Assembly: GCA_034769895.1 (NCBI GenBank)
Contig: CM068370.1
Location: 39,115,344 to 39,179,343 of the forward strand
Reading direction: 5' to 3'
DNA: 64,000 nucleotides
DNA from: Magicicada septendecula
Lineage: Eukaryota; Arthropoda; Insecta; Hemiptera; Cicadidae
Shown here: one piece after another, positions 23,165-34,188 of the stretch
How positions within the stretch are numbered: position 1 is the stretch's first letter
Layout: every line of letters begins with the position of its first letter
Position numbers and translations under genes: made by a program
Notes under the pieces: generated by a model
The model's database searches: none
What the model was told of the DNA's origin: nothing
The model's input: the letters and a program-made list of their open reading frames with translations, nothing else

Positions 23165-24282
23165 TAAGCTGCCCGTCAAAAATCAAAAAGATTTTTTAAT
23201 ACACATTTTAATAAATTATAATACATTTACAATTTGATTTAAAGAGTACGGTTGTTATTAACCATGATTAGCTTCAAGTCCAAGTTGAACCTTGAGTTGA
23301 GATTAGATAACGGCAGTCTGCCGCTAGTTTAGAGATAAGCATGCAGATAGGCGACTGTAGGCCAAGGTCGGCGAACAGCTGTTTCATATACGAATAAGTC
23401 TGGTTAACAATATTTCTGGCACAAGTGTGCAGTATGTAACATTACAGAACATCAAAGAAAATACATAATTATACAATGTTTAATACATGAACGGAGGTTC
23501 ATCATGAACAAAATTGTTGTTGAACATGTTGTAGTTGCATGTTCTATTGTATATTCAGCAGTGCGGCATGTAATGACCTAGACATGCTATTCCTGAAGTT
23601 TCAGGAATTTACAATATGCAACAATATATGAGCAAGCTAGATGCTGAATGCAGCCCAGCTATGACATGTATGCCATAGTTTTAAATAAAGAATTGTGCAT
23701 GCTTACTTACAAAATGAATAAAATATAAAATACAATATGAATAAATTAAACGTGGCGGTTACATACGGCAGACGCTTACAATCGTTTTACATGGACACAA
23801 TTTATGTGAAACAATACCAATAATTTGAATAATTACAAGATAAATAAAATAATTACAAGATAATGATTGCAATGTCAAATATCAATACAATAGTGAAATT
23901 ACAGAGACAATTTAACAATTTAAGACATTCACAAAATAGTACATATTTATCAGCAACAATATAAAGAAATGAATGCATGGTTACTTAACGGCAAACATGC
24001 GAGTATTATGTAATAACATTTCATAAATAAGACCACCAAAAAAAAACATGCAATATACCCCATAACATCAAATGAAAATGTGTAAGACATAGTATGCCCC
24101 ATAAATTAACATACAATACAAATATTAAGATACCACAGAACTGTGATAATTAGAAGCGTGCCACGACGCAAAATTGACAAAAATGTTGTGACAATTCATC
24201 ACAATTATGTTGACCAAATGGTCGTAATAAATAATAAGCCAATGGCTGAATAAGGTAGCATTGCGCTAAAATAATCATAATG
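23165..24282 (-). other. 3' untranslated region of the BEL/Pao element
   Basis: About 1.1 kb of AT-rich sequence between the polyprotein stop and the 3' LTR, without a supported ORF. It is long for a BEL element, and I saw no env-like frame. Confidence 0.6.
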
Positions 24283-27200
24283 TCAAATCTCGTCTCGCGC
24301 TGGCAACAGACATAATTTATGTATTGGTCTCCGCAAAACACCCGTAGGCGTGCGAATGTCTACGACGCGAACCAAGTTATCTGGGCCGGGAAATGTGGCG
24401 ATGATCACGCCAAATTTCCAGACTAATGGAGGCAAGTTATCCTCTATAATCAAAGCTAAGTCACCAATGGAAACATTATCTTTGGCAAACTTCCACTTGT
24501 GACGCTGTTGCAGCTGGTGCAAATAATCGCGAGACCACGCCTTCCAAATGCCTTGGACAAACCTCTGAAGGAGTTGCCAGCGACCAAGACGAGAAACAGG
24601 AACGTGAGAAAGGTCAGGGTCAGGAATCGCAGTTAGGGGCGCGCAAATCAAAAAATGGCCAGGTGTAAGTGGCACCGGGTCGTTAACATCCGAGGAAATA
24701 GCAAATAAGGGTCGAGAGTTCAGACATGCCTCTATCTGAGACAAAACGGTCGTGAACTCTTCGAAGTTTAATATAGATTTGCCTACCACGCGCCGCAGAT
24801 GAAATTTCAAACTCTTTATGCCGCTCTCCCAAAGGCCACCGAAGTGAGGTGAGGAGGGCGGAATAAATGACCATGATATCCCCTGAGAGGATGTGAATGA
24901 CCTAATCGAGGTGATGGCACTCTTGTTGCGCCAAAAGTTGTAAATGTCATGTAGGATGGTGCGTGCCTTCCTGAAGTTCGTGCCGTTGTCGGAGTACAGC
25001 TGACTAGGTATACCCCGACGTGCCATAAAACGACGTAAAGCAGCTATAAATGCGCTTGCAGTAAGGTCGGACACCAATTCCAGGTGAATAGCCCTAGTTG
25101 CTAAGCAAACAAACAGAGATACGTAAGCCTTAGTAAAGGTTCTAGACTTCTGCCCGCCATGACGAATCATGAAGGGACCACCATAGTCAACCGCGCAAAA
25201 TAGAAACGGCCTTGAAGGAGTGACTCTAGGGGATGGCAAAATGCCAAGTCTCTGGACCTGCTGTGTGGTACTAAACCTGATACACTTGAGACACTTACGA
25301 ATAATGGAACGGATGACTAGCCGGGCATTGACAATCCACCAACGTTGACGCAGTGAATGATGCACGAGCTGAGCACCAGCGTGAAGTAAACGAATGTGTT
25401 CACGTTCGATGATAAGGCGTGTAATATGCGCCGAAGGGGGTAATACGATAGGATGTTTCGAATCGTAGGGTAATTGGGAATGCTGCAAACGTCCGCCCAC
25501 GCGTATCACTCCAGAAGTGTCAAGAAACGGGTCGAGAGAAGCCAACTTGCTCCTAATGGAAACAGAAGATCCGTTCCGAAGACAACTAATTTCGGTTGCA
25601 AATTGGATCGACTGAGATTGTTTTATGAAGAAATTGAGAGACTGATGAATTTCTACAGGGGTCAGATCGCCCGAAAGTTTGTCCGCACATGGGTGCCTAA
25701 TATTTCTGATGAAACGAAAACAGTAAGCGTATACACGTGTCAGCCGGTGCAACGAGGAAAAGTCCAACGATAAGTCAACAGCCAGGGTAGACATTAGCGA
25801 CTGGTTGTGTGCAGTTTTCTCTTCCGCGGTGACCTCCGAAGACGATGGAGTGGCCGGCACGAAGGATGGGACAGGATTAGAATCTGACGATCGAGACAGA
25901 CAGCCAGGACCGTGCCACCAAAGCGAGCAATCGCGCAAAACGTCAGGGAAACACCCCCTAGATATAATATTAGCAGGATTGCGTCGCGAATCAATGTGAT
26001 GCCAGGTAAAAGCTTGCGTGCGACGCTGAATTTCAGCAACCCGATTAGCGACGTATGTCTTCCAACGCGTAGACTGCGCATGAATCCAGAAAAGAGCCAC
26101 CATAGAATCAGAATACAAATGTACACCATCAATAAACGAATGAAGAGCAGGAATAACCTTGGATACAAGTCGCGATAATAACAAACAAGCGCAGAGCTCG
26201 ATGCGAGGTAATGACACTTGGCGTAGGGGAGCCACGCGAGATTTGGAACACAGGAGACGACAGGAAGCAGTAGAATCCTGATAAATGACTCGAATATATA
26301 TACAACAGCCGAACCCTTTCTCCGAGGCATCCGAAAACCCATGCAACTGAACCGTAACCGCCTCACGGTTGAAACGAATAGATCGCGGGACTATTATTTT
26401 ACCAATCAAACTCAATTTGTTACACAAAGAATGCCAATCCGAAAGTGACTGACCGGAAATCGGTTCATCCCAACCAAGCTTACAAAGCCAAAGTCGCTGC
26501 ATAAAGTGTTTATACAAAAAGACAACTGGTCCGATTAAACCCAGCGGATCATATATTCCGGCGATAATTGAGAGAATCTTTCTCTTGGATATGCTATGAT
26601 CGACCGGAGATAGTTTGACATCAAACAAAAATGAATCGGCAGTGTTGTTCCAAAGAATGCCCAGGGTACGCACGTTGTCCTGTTTATTTAGGGGTCGTGA
26701 AAAGTTGTGATGATTTGCGACCGCTGTGGGTTCATTTGATGCCCATTTGTGCAACGTGAAACCATATTGAGCAAGTAACGCACCTAGGTCAGATTTCAGC
26801 TTGGTTAGATCGGGGATAGTGTCCGAACCGGTAAGTAGATCGTCGACATAAAAATCGTTAGTTATGGCTAAAGCCGCTTGAGGAAAGGAAGTTTGATTGT
26901 CTCTAGCAATTTGTAGAAGGCACCGAGTGGCCAAAAAAGAGGCGCTAGCCGTGCCGTAGGTTACTGTTTGCAGCGCGAAATGCTTAAGTGGTTCGAGGGG
27001 AGAGTCACGCCACAAAATGCGTTGATAGTGACAATCTCCTTCAGCTACGCGAATCTGACGATACATTTTCTCGATGTCGGCGATCAGGACATACTTATGT
27101 ATGCGAAAACGCAACAGAATAGAGAAGAGATCCTGCTGAACATTGGGACCTACTAATAATATGTCATTTAACGAAAGACCATTAGTAGTCTTGGACGAAC

Positions 27201-29406
27201 CATCAAAAACAACGCGCAGTTTTGTGGTCAAGCTAGAATGTTTAAACACTGCATGGTGAGGCAAGTAGTAAATATTTGACGCTCCTGAATTGATAGCGCC
27301 ATGATCGATGAGTGTCATGTGCCCAAGATCCATATATTCCCTGATAAAGTCCGCGTAGTCGTGAGCGAGCTTGGGATCGCGCCTAAATCGACGCTCCAAA
27401 CTTAAAAATCTTGATTCGGCACTTGTGTACGATTCCCCCAAGTGGGGATTATCAGATTTGAATGGGAGCGACACTATAAATCTACCCTCGTGGTTGCGAT
27501 GAGTAGAGCGCACAAAATGCTCTTCGCAAGCCGACTCGCCGTCAGGGGTATCGCCAGGGATTGTTTCTGCCTCCCAAAATCTCTCGAGAGATTGTAGAAT
27601 TTGACTGTCCTCGTTCCTTGCCAGGAACGAAACCGCAGGACCCTGGGTGTGGCAGTGTTTGGGCAGATTGCCGGCCAGAATGTAACCCAGTTTTGTTTCC
27701 TGAATGATAGGGAAGTTGTGTCCGCGTGTGTATTTATTGGCTAATATTAAATCCAGATAAAATTGTGCCCCTAATAGTATGTCGATCTGTGAAGATATAT
27801 TAAAATCTGGGTCGGCGAGAAAAATTTTATTTGGAATGTGAAACCGGTTGATGTCAAACGAGATTGAAGGTAGATTATGAGTTAAGTTAGATAGGACGGC
27901 ACATTTGGCCTCAAAACTATGTCTCTGATAGCGAGAAATAATACGCATGGAAACAATGTCAGTAGCGCAACACGCTGTGTTGTTTATTCCTGTAATTGGA
28001 ATATTAGATCGGGTTAGTTTAAGGTGCAACCTTTTCGCAAATGATTTCGTACAAAAATTGATCTGGGACCCGGCATCTAGGAGTGCCCGAGCTTTATGCC
28101 TATTGCCAGCCTGATCAACGACATATACAACCGCTGTGGATAGAAGAATATTGTTTTTACACTGTAATTTAAATGAACAATAATTGCTGCTGGCAACTGG
28201 TGATTGTGGCACGTAATTAGCGTGCAACAAGGTGTGATGACCCTTTGAACAAATTTTACAGACTCGTTTACTTTTACAATTTGTTATCAAATGACCTGCT
28301 CTAAGGCAGTTAATACAGCATTTATGATTTGCAACCAATTGCCCCCGCTCAGCGGCACTTAATGTACGAAAATTGTTACACATGTAAAGCGGGTGGTCAG
28401 ATTTACAACACACGCACAAATGCCTTGCCGCTGCGTGATAATTTTTAAAGGTATTGCTGCCAGCAGTATTTCTTAAGCTATATTTCTCAAATTTATTGTT
28501 TGCTTTTACGCTAGGTTTGTTGAATTGCTGTCCGGATTCAATTGGCATTGTATTTTCTAAAAGCTGTCGGCGCGAGTTTAAAAAATGCGTAAAGTCTTGA
28601 AAACTGGGCAAGTTTTCAGGGTCTATTGACTCCTTCCACAGTTTTAAAGTAATAGGGTCAAGTTTGGTGGAGAGCAACTGTATGGTAATAAACTCAAATG
28701 TATTTACGGACAGCTTCATTGCCGCCAGTGAATTAACGGAAGACGTTATTGCATTCGTAAACTCCGCCAAGCTTTGGACTGAGTCCTTTATTGTGGACTT
28801 AACCTGAAGTAGGTTTTGTACGTAATATTTGGCTAATATAAATGGATTATTATACCTCTCGGACAGCAAGTTCAACGCTATTACATAATTTTCTTGACAA
28901 ATGGGTAATGATTTAATTAAGTCTAATGGTTCACACTTCACCGAGGAATGCAAATAATGCAGTTTCTGTACTGGTGTTAAGTCGGATCTTGAATGCACTA
29001 GATCATTGAAAATTGAATAGAAGTGTTGCCACTCAAGTATGTTGCCTGAGAAGCAGGGCAAACTTATCGGCTTTAAATGCATAGGCGTCGATAGTACAGG
29101 AGGCACTGTCTGAGTATTAAAAGTGTCAAGAAGTTGTAAAATGTTTGCCTCAGTTGAGTATATCATTTCCTCAACCTCGACTCGGTCTGCCTGAGCAGCG
29201 CTCGTATCCTTACTGATAAGTTCTATCTCAGACTGTACCTCGTCGTACTTCGAGGCCAAGCTCTTAAGACTTTCTAATCTTACAGTCAAAAAATTTTTTG
29301 TGCTTAAATGAATGTCAAACGAATTTACCGCGGATTGTATCCGCACTATCGCGGATTTCAATCCGCCTCTCTTTCTGGTCAGCACCTTGAGGCCTTCTTC
29401 AGACAT
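24283..29406 (-). CDS. gag-pol: BEL/Pao Gag-Pol polyprotein, intact
   Basis: One 1707-codon frame. Approximate order: Gag (1-300); Cys/His knuckles (CVCCKSDHPLYMC near 327, CCINCLRAGHLITNC near 362, CKICSKGHH near 380); protease LDAGSQINF near 441; RT with NDFYVDDLL near 852; RNase H GFSDASEKGFG near 1028; integrase with an HHCC zinc region near 1335-1380 and acidic residues in DYGGPF (1408), YSDNGTNF (1472) and GGLWESGIKS (1524); then a DUF5641-like tail. All catalytic residues I can check are present. It would supply packaging, processing, reverse transcription and integration. The protease has LDAGSQ where many relatives have LDSGSQ. The start ATG at 29406 lies about 276 nt from the 5' LTR once the LINE is removed. 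Confidence 0.95.
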   Translation of the reverse strand: MSEEGLKVLTRKRGGLKSAIVRIQSAVNSFDIHLSTKNFLTVRLESLKSLASKYDEVQSEIELISKDTSAAQADRVEVEEMIYSTEANILQLLDTFNTQTVPPVLSTPMHLKPISLPCFSGNILEWQHFYSIFNDLVHSRSDLTPVQKLHYLHSSVKCEPLDLIKSLPICQENYVIALNLLSERYNNPFILAKYYVQNLLQVKSTIKDSVQSLAEFTNAITSSVNSLAAMKLSVNTFEFITIQLLSTKLDPITLKLWKESIDPENLPSFQDFTHFLNSRRQLLENTMPIESGQQFNKPSVKANNKFEKYSLRNTAGSNTFKNYHAAARHLCVCCKSDHPLYMCNNFRTLSAAERGQLVANHKCCINCLRAGHLITNCKSKRVCKICSKGHHTLLHANYVPQSPVASSNYCSFKLQCKNNILLSTAVVYVVDQAGNRHKARALLDAGSQINFCTKSFAKRLHLKLTRSNIPITGINNTACCATDIVSMRIISRYQRHSFEAKCAVLSNLTHNLPSISFDINRFHIPNKIFLADPDFNISSQIDILLGAQFYLDLILANKYTRGHNFPIIQETKLGYILAGNLPKHCHTQGPAVSFLARNEDSQILQSLERFWEAETIPGDTPDGESACEEHFVRSTHRNHEGRFIVSLPFKSDNPHLGESYTSAESRFLSLERRFRRDPKLAHDYADFIREYMDLGHMTLIDHGAINSGASNIYYLPHHAVFKHSSLTTKLRVVFDGSSKTTNGLSLNDILLVGPNVQQDLFSILLRFRIHKYVLIADIEKMYRQIRVAEGDCHYQRILWRDSPLEPLKHFALQTVTYGTASASFLATRCLLQIARDNQTSFPQAALAITNDFYVDDLLTGSDTIPDLTKLKSDLGALLAQYGFTLHKWASNEPTAVANHHNFSRPLNKQDNVRTLGILWNNTADSFLFDVKLSPVDHSISKRKILSIIAGIYDPLGLIGPVVFLYKHFMQRLWLCKLGWDEPISGQSLSDWHSLCNKLSLIGKIIVPRSIRFNREAVTVQLHGFSDASEKGFGCCIYIRVIYQDSTASCRLLCSKSRVAPLRQVSLPRIELCACLLLSRLVSKVIPALHSFIDGVHLYSDSMVALFWIHAQSTRWKTYVANRVAEIQRRTQAFTWHHIDSRRNPANIISRGCFPDVLRDCSLWWHGPGCLSRSSDSNPVPSFVPATPSSSEVTAEEKTAHNQSLMSTLAVDLSLDFSSLHRLTRVYAYCFRFIRNIRHPCADKLSGDLTPVEIHQSLNFFIKQSQSIQFATEISCLRNGSSVSIRSKLASLDPFLDTSGVIRVGGRLQHSQLPYDSKHPIVLPPSAHITRLIIEREHIRLLHAGAQLVHHSLRQRWWIVNARLVIRSIIRKCLKCIRFSTTQQVQRLGILPSPRVTPSRPFLFCAVDYGGPFMIRHGGQKSRTFTKAYVSLFVCLATRAIHLELVSDLTASAFIAALRRFMARRGIPSQLYSDNGTNFRKARTILHDIYNFWRNKSAITSIRSFTSSQGISWSFIPPSSPHFGGLWESGIKSLKFHLRRVVGKSILNFEEFTTVLSQIEACLNSRPLFAISSDVNDPVPLTPGHFLICAPLTAIPDPDLSHVPVSRLGRWQLLQRFVQGIWKAWSRDYLHQLQQRHKWKFAKDNVSIGDLALIIEDNLPPLVWKFGVIIATFPGPDNLVRVVDIRTPTGVLRRPIHKLCLLPARDEI

Positions 29407-29601
29407 TTTTTACGCACCTTTTTACTGTTGCTGGTGGTACCTGGTTGGCGACGTCCCACAGCGTCGGCTCCTTGGTGACGATGGTGAACAGCTGGCAGAG
29501 ATGACCACTTTGAAGCACTGCAGCCGGCAGGAACTTGTTATTGCGTTGTCCGAAGATGACGGACGAAATGGCGACGCAAATCACGCCACGGTCGCATTAG
29601 C
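29407..29601 (-). other. BEL leader (proximal part) with LINE target-site copy
   Basis: Leader of the BEL polyprotein. Its outer edge, CGGTCGCATTAGC (29589-29601), is one copy of the LINE target-site duplication; the other is 34176-34188. Confidence 0.85.
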
Positions 29602-29632
<31 letters not shown>

Positions 29633-29966
29633 TTGGAGATCTGTAAGCTGTTCGACTGAGCGAACATTTAACAAATTGGCTGACAACACACACAGGATTA
29701 TGAAGAGCTGACCATTGACAGCTCTTCTGGTTTTGATAATAGATTAAAGAGGTAACAAAATACAAAACTAAATGATAAAAACATGTAAACAAATGAACAA
29801 AAGTCACTATCACTTCCTGCTGGCATGATACAATAAGTTCAAACATTAAACACTGGGCCCATAAGGCACATATACAGGTTGACATTAACACGTATGAATG
29901 ACACGAATACAAAAACATACAGAACAGATATCACAGACAGTACAATAAGAAAATACAGAGAATACA
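29602..29966 (-). other. LINE 3' UTR and poly(A) tail
   Basis: About 340 nt of AT-rich sequence after the ORF2 stop, ending in A25 on the minus strand. Confidence 0.85.
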
Positions 29967-32660
29967 TTATGAGTTAAACCTGAATGGTAAGTCTAATAGT
30001 TTGTGTCTTTTTAGTCTATAAATATCTTCACTGTTGTCTAACAAGATAATAGCCAGGTGGTTGGGATGCTGTTCTAGTTTGGAGATGTGAGTCCTGCAGA
30101 GGCGCATGATTTCTTCTTTCACGGTTGAAACTTTGAGGTCGCGGTGTATAGAGTTATTTGAGACAAACCAAGGAGCGTCGACTATTGATCTAAGTGTTTT
30201 GGACTGAAAGCGCTGGATAATCTCAATATTACTTGTACTTGCAGTACCCCAAAGTTGAATACCATAAGTCCATACCGGTTTAAGCACGACTTTATAGATC
30301 AAGAGTTTGTTGACGAGACTTAACCGTGATTGTCTGCCTATAAGCCAATAGATGTTTCTGACCTTGTGATTAAGTTGAAGCTTCTTAGATGTTATATGTT
30401 TTTTCCATGTTAATCTCCTGTCCAGATGCATCCCAAGGTACTTAGCACTTTCAGCTTGCGGTACTGGTTGACCGTTAATTGTGACTGGAGGGCAGTTTGC
30501 CTTACGTGTGGTGAAGGTAACGTGGACTGACTTCGATGAATTGATTTTTATGCGCCAATTATCAAGCCATAACTGAACGCTGTTTAATGATTCTTGTAGT
30601 ATAAGAGATGCTATTGAGGGGTCGGAGTGTGTCGCTAGGATCGCTGTGTCATCGGCGTAGGTAGCAACAGTTGTTTCACTTGCTGACGGTAAGTCCGAGG
30701 TGAACAGGAGGTAGAGCAGAGGACCCAGGACACTACCCTGCGGAACACCCGACCCCACTGGTAATAGAGGAGAAGTAGCATCGGAGTACTTGACTTGAAA
30801 CACTCTGCCCACTAAGTAGGAATGTAAGATACGGTAACAATTATGTGGCAGATTTTTCTTTATTTTATATAAGAGTCCAAGATGCCAGACTTTGTCAAAT
30901 GCCTGGGAAACGTCGAGAAACACACCTGAGCAGAACATCTTCGATTCCAGCGATTTATTGATAACATTTGTTAGTCTGTGTATTTGATCTACCGTAGAGT
31001 GCTTTTCTCGAAAACCAAATTGGTGATCGGGAATTAGGTTGTTTTCTACAATTGTTGGCATAAGTCGTTTTACAAACAGCTTTTCAAAGATCTTACCAAG
31101 TATCGGTAGAAGGCTTATGGGTCGATAAGAAGAGGGCTCTTGAGGGTTTTTACCAGGTTTTAAGACCATGATAACTTGAGCCGATTTCCAGAGAAGAGGA
31201 AAGTATTCGAGTCTGAGTATGGCATTGAAAATGTATGTTATTAGTACAACGCCTTTGTGAGGCAGCTCCTTTAGAACTTTCCCCGATAGCAAATCAATGC
31301 CGGGAGCCTTTTTACTTTTCAAATTATACAAGATTATTTCCTTGATTTCCTTAACTTTAAAAGGCTTAATAGGTAGAGTCATTTGGAGCGGGGAGTGTAA
31401 GTATCTTTGTACCTCTTCATCGAAAGAGACGTTCTTGCTGGCTTCAGGTTGAAAAACGTTGACCAAATGTTCGGCAAAAACCTGGGATTTCTCTGTATTG
31501 CTGCGCGCCCAGCTACCATCTGGTTTATGTATTGGTGGTATTTGTAATAGTGGCCTTTTTAATCGTTTAGTAGCCTTCCACAGAGAATAATCAGTACTTT
31601 CATTTGGTGACAGATTTTCTAGATAATCCTGAATCCCTTCATTCTTTAGATTTTCCAACAATCGTTTAAGTTGTCTGGCCGCGGAATTCCACTTTCTTTT
31701 ATCATCCGGATGATGAGTATGCTGCCAAATTCGTCGCAATTTACGCTTCTCAGCTAATTTCTTCCGGACAACCAGAGGAAGGTTCAAGTGCTTATTCTTC
31801 GCTGTATTGCAAGGTGTAGCTTCCCAGGCTGATTTTTGAAAAGTACTGGTGAGAGAATTTACAGCCGCATCCAATTCAGCAGGCGTGTGGAGTGGAAGTT
31901 CGAGCGAGATATTATAATTTACAAGCTCTCTAAAGTAATCCCAGTCAGTAAGACGATTTGTGAGTGTTGGTAGACTTTCAGACTCAATTATAGTATTGCT
32001 AATAGTGGCAATAATTGGAGTGTGGTCAGAGGACAAATCAAGGCAAGATTCAACTTTGTAGTATTTATGAGACAAGCCTCGTATTAAGAAGAAATCAATT
32101 AGGTCAGGTATTTTATTTGTGTCAGAAGGCCAATAGGTTGGTTGACCAGTGGACAGAAAGGACAGGGATTCTTGTCTAATGACGTTATATAAAATTCTAC
32201 CTCTTGGATTAGCTAATCTCGAACCCCATTGCGGGTGTTTTGCGTTAAAGTCACCTCCCACCAAAAAACGTGCACCAAGAGTTCCAAGAAAAGAGCTGAA
32301 GTCAGTTTCATTGATTCTGTGTTTTGGGGGACAGTAGACTGCAGAAACAATTAGAGGGCCTCTTTGATCTTCAATTAAAACGTTGGTCGCCTGTAGGTGA
32401 GCAGTTTTGACGTTAGAGAAGAGATAATGTTTTATATTGTTTCGGATTAACAGAGCGGTTCCGCCACGAGCTGTCCCGTCCGGATGTTGGGTATCATAAA
32501 CAGTAAAGCCTGGAATCCTAATATGGCTTCTGTCTGTGAAGTGTGTCTCAGATATAAGCATTACGTCTAATCTGTTTTCAAGAAGAAAAGCTTTGAGTTC
32601 TAGGGTGCGTTGAGAGAGTCCATTGGCGTTCCATAATCCAATCCTGTAATTGTTATTCAT
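29967..32660 (-). CDS. Jockey ORF2: endonuclease and reverse transcriptase
   Basis: 897 codons. Residues 1-225 are an APE-type endonuclease (LWNANGL near 9, ISETHF near 36, GGDFNAKHPQWG near 136, SSDHTPI near 217). The RT follows, with YRPISLLPILGKIFEKL, GVPQGSVLGPLLY and the catalytic YADDTAIL near residue 667. A C-terminal region includes WTYGIQLWGTAS. No RNase H was seen. It nicks target DNA and primes reverse transcription there. Its ATG lies 2 nt after the ORF1 stop, which favours termination-reinitiation. The frame is intact. Confidence 0.95.
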   Translation of the reverse strand: MNNNYRIGLWNANGLSQRTLELKAFLLENRLDVMLISETHFTDRSHIRIPGFTVYDTQHPDGTARGGTALLIRNNIKHYLFSNVKTAHLQATNVLIEDQRGPLIVSAVYCPPKHRINETDFSSFLGTLGARFLVGGDFNAKHPQWGSRLANPRGRILYNVIRQESLSFLSTGQPTYWPSDTNKIPDLIDFFLIRGLSHKYYKVESCLDLSSDHTPIIATISNTIIESESLPTLTNRLTDWDYFRELVNYNISLELPLHTPAELDAAVNSLTSTFQKSAWEATPCNTAKNKHLNLPLVVRKKLAEKRKLRRIWQHTHHPDDKRKWNSAARQLKRLLENLKNEGIQDYLENLSPNESTDYSLWKATKRLKRPLLQIPPIHKPDGSWARSNTEKSQVFAEHLVNVFQPEASKNVSFDEEVQRYLHSPLQMTLPIKPFKVKEIKEIILYNLKSKKAPGIDLLSGKVLKELPHKGVVLITYIFNAILRLEYFPLLWKSAQVIMVLKPGKNPQEPSSYRPISLLPILGKIFEKLFVKRLMPTIVENNLIPDHQFGFREKHSTVDQIHRLTNVINKSLESKMFCSGVFLDVSQAFDKVWHLGLLYKIKKNLPHNCYRILHSYLVGRVFQVKYSDATSPLLPVGSGVPQGSVLGPLLYLLFTSDLPSASETTVATYADDTAILATHSDPSIASLILQESLNSVQLWLDNWRIKINSSKSVHVTFTTRKANCPPVTINGQPVPQAESAKYLGMHLDRRLTWKKHITSKKLQLNHKVRNIYWLIGRQSRLSLVNKLLIYKVVLKPVWTYGIQLWGTASTSNIEIIQRFQSKTLRSIVDAPWFVSNNSIHRDLKVSTVKEEIMRLCRTHISKLEQHPNHLAIILLDNSEDIYRLKRHKLLDLPFRFNS

Positions 32661-32662
32661 TA

Positions 32663-34015
32663 TTAATTAGAAAGTTTATTGACAAGTGTTGTAAGGAGAT
32701 TAAGCATGACGCTATTTTGCTGCATGAGTTGACTGAACATAGTCTCAAATTTTGTCAGGAAGTGTGAAAGAGTGATGTCCTCATTTGCTGTCTGTTTGAG
32801 ATTGCTGTCATAAGGGGGCGATGATTCTGAGTGTTTCGGTAGTCCTGCAATTTGAGCGTAAGTAGGAGAAGAGACGTTACGGGTATTCATGTTCTGTTCC
32901 GTGTTCATAGTCCTAAACATTGAAGGGGTTCTCCTAGGTGTGGAGTTTCGTACGGGGCTTTTTCTGGCCTGCAGGTTTTGATAAACTTCACAGCCCTTAT
33001 AACTAGCTGTATGAGGACCATCACATAATGCACATGTGGCTGGTGTATCCTTAGATTTGGAACAAGTTGCGGAGTTGTGTTCACCTCCGCACTTGACACA
33101 CTGGAAAGGTTTCCTACAATACGTCTTACTGTGACCGTATGACTGACAACGAGTGCACTGTATGATAAAGTTTTTTCTCCGAGGTGGTTCTACAGCAATC
33201 TGCATGTTACCTAAAGACCTTAGGCTATATATTTGTTTATTGTTTGCTGCAGGTTCAAGATCAACAAAGAAGAGAGGGAGGGGTGTTTTCTCGACTCTGT
33301 GTCGAACGTTGATTATGTTTCTGACCGAGTGTCCTTTTTCTTTTAGTGCTTCTTTAATAAAGTGTACACCGATGCTAGGATGAATGTTTCTTATGACAAC
33401 CCGGTATGCTCGCTGGTCTTTAATTTGATAAGTATGGTAAATAATTTTTTCGTCCTCGAGGTGACGAATTAATTTTCTGTAAGAATCAGGTGCAAAAGTG
33501 TTGATTTTCACCGTATTGTCATCGAACGATTTAGTAGTGTACTGTTCTGATTCCAAAATTGCTGTAAGATTATTGATCATTTCACTGTAATTGACGATAC
33601 CATGAAGGTATACAGGAGGAGGTCTAGGTACTTTCGGCTGAGCTAAGACTTGAGTAGGTTGGACGTCAACAGGGTCATCTATAGGTAACACCGTAAATCT
33701 ATTGTGGTCATTAAGCTGAGTGTGTGTTTCAGATGTGTTTTCTGAAGATTGACGACTTCTTTTTCGTTTTTTCACCATCTGCCAGCTGTGGGATCCGTTT
33801 TGTGTGAAATCAACATTAACATTTCTGCCTGGCTGTTGACTGTTATAGGATTGAGGGGCATTTTGTGACATTGGAGGTACTGAAGTTCCTGAGTGGACTG
33901 TAGGAACAGGTTCAACGTTAGTTGACAGGCCTGGTTGCTGATAATTCATTATTGTATGTTGACAAGTTGGACACACACTAGCACACAACCACACACACAC
34001 AGCGCACGCACGCAC
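32663..34015 (-). CDS. Jockey ORF1: gag-like RNA-binding protein
   Basis: The open frame is 450 codons. The better start is the internal Met at MNYQQPGLSTN (33949), because the first 22 residues are a low-complexity Cys/Ala/Val stretch from a CA/GT-rich leader. A basic patch (VKKRKRSRQ), an RRM-like middle domain and three CCHC-type knuckles (CTRCQSYGHSKTYC, CVKCGGEHNSATC, CALCDGPHTASYKGC) are visible, then a Ser/Pro/Asn-rich tail. The role is packaging LINE RNA in a ribonucleoprotein with ORF2. Only TA separates its stop from the ORF2 ATG. Confidence 0.93.
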   Translation of the reverse strand: MRACAVCVWLCASVCPTCQHTIMNYQQPGLSTNVEPVPTVHSGTSVPPMSQNAPQSYNSQQPGRNVNVDFTQNGSHSWQMVKKRKRSRQSSENTSETHTQLNDHNRFTVLPIDDPVDVQPTQVLAQPKVPRPPPVYLHGIVNYSEMINNLTAILESEQYTTKSFDDNTVKINTFAPDSYRKLIRHLEDEKIIYHTYQIKDQRAYRVVIRNIHPSIGVHFIKEALKEKGHSVRNIINVRHRVEKTPLPLFFVDLEPAANNKQIYSLRSLGNMQIAVEPPRRKNFIIQCTRCQSYGHSKTYCRKPFQCVKCGGEHNSATCSKSKDTPATCALCDGPHTASYKGCEVYQNLQARKSPVRNSTPRRTPSMFRTMNTEQNMNTRNVSSPTYAQIAGLPKHSESSPPYDSNLKQTANEDITLSHFLTKFETMFSQLMQQNSVMLNLLTTLVNKLSN

Positions 34016-34175
34016 TGGAAGTCTAAACAGACACAGTATATACAGATTAGATAAATGTTAAACTAAGATGATAAACTATATTCATAAACATAACAAAACA
34101 ATAACACAAGAGATAACACAAGAGATAACGGAGCACAAACTTATAACCGCACTCTACGAATGCACGACCGATACT
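33950..34175 (-). promoter_or_regulatory. LINE 5' leader, presumed internal promoter
   Basis: Starts AGTATCGGTCGTGCATTC on the minus strand. It contains a short tandem (TTATCTCTTGTG twice, about 34095-34125) and a GT-rich run before the ORF1 ATG. Jockey elements transcribe from an internal promoter, so promoter activity is inferred from position. Confidence 0.5.
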
Positions 34176-34188
34176 CGGTCGCATTAGC

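Larger units (their letters stand above)
29602..34175 (-). mobile_element. Jockey-group non-LTR retrotransposon, apparently full length
   Basis: 4574 bp bounded by a 13-bp duplication (29589-29601 and 34176-34188), with a 25-nt A tail on the minus strand (T run at 29602-29626). It has a 5' leader of over 200 nt, ORF1 and ORF2, both open. The clean duplication, tail and ORFs argue for a recent insertion, later than the BEL element that contains it. Confidence 0.93.

Noticed and set aside
23165-24282. Envelope-like gene in the BEL element's long 3' region
   Set aside because: No frame longer than about 60 codons with membrane features exists there.
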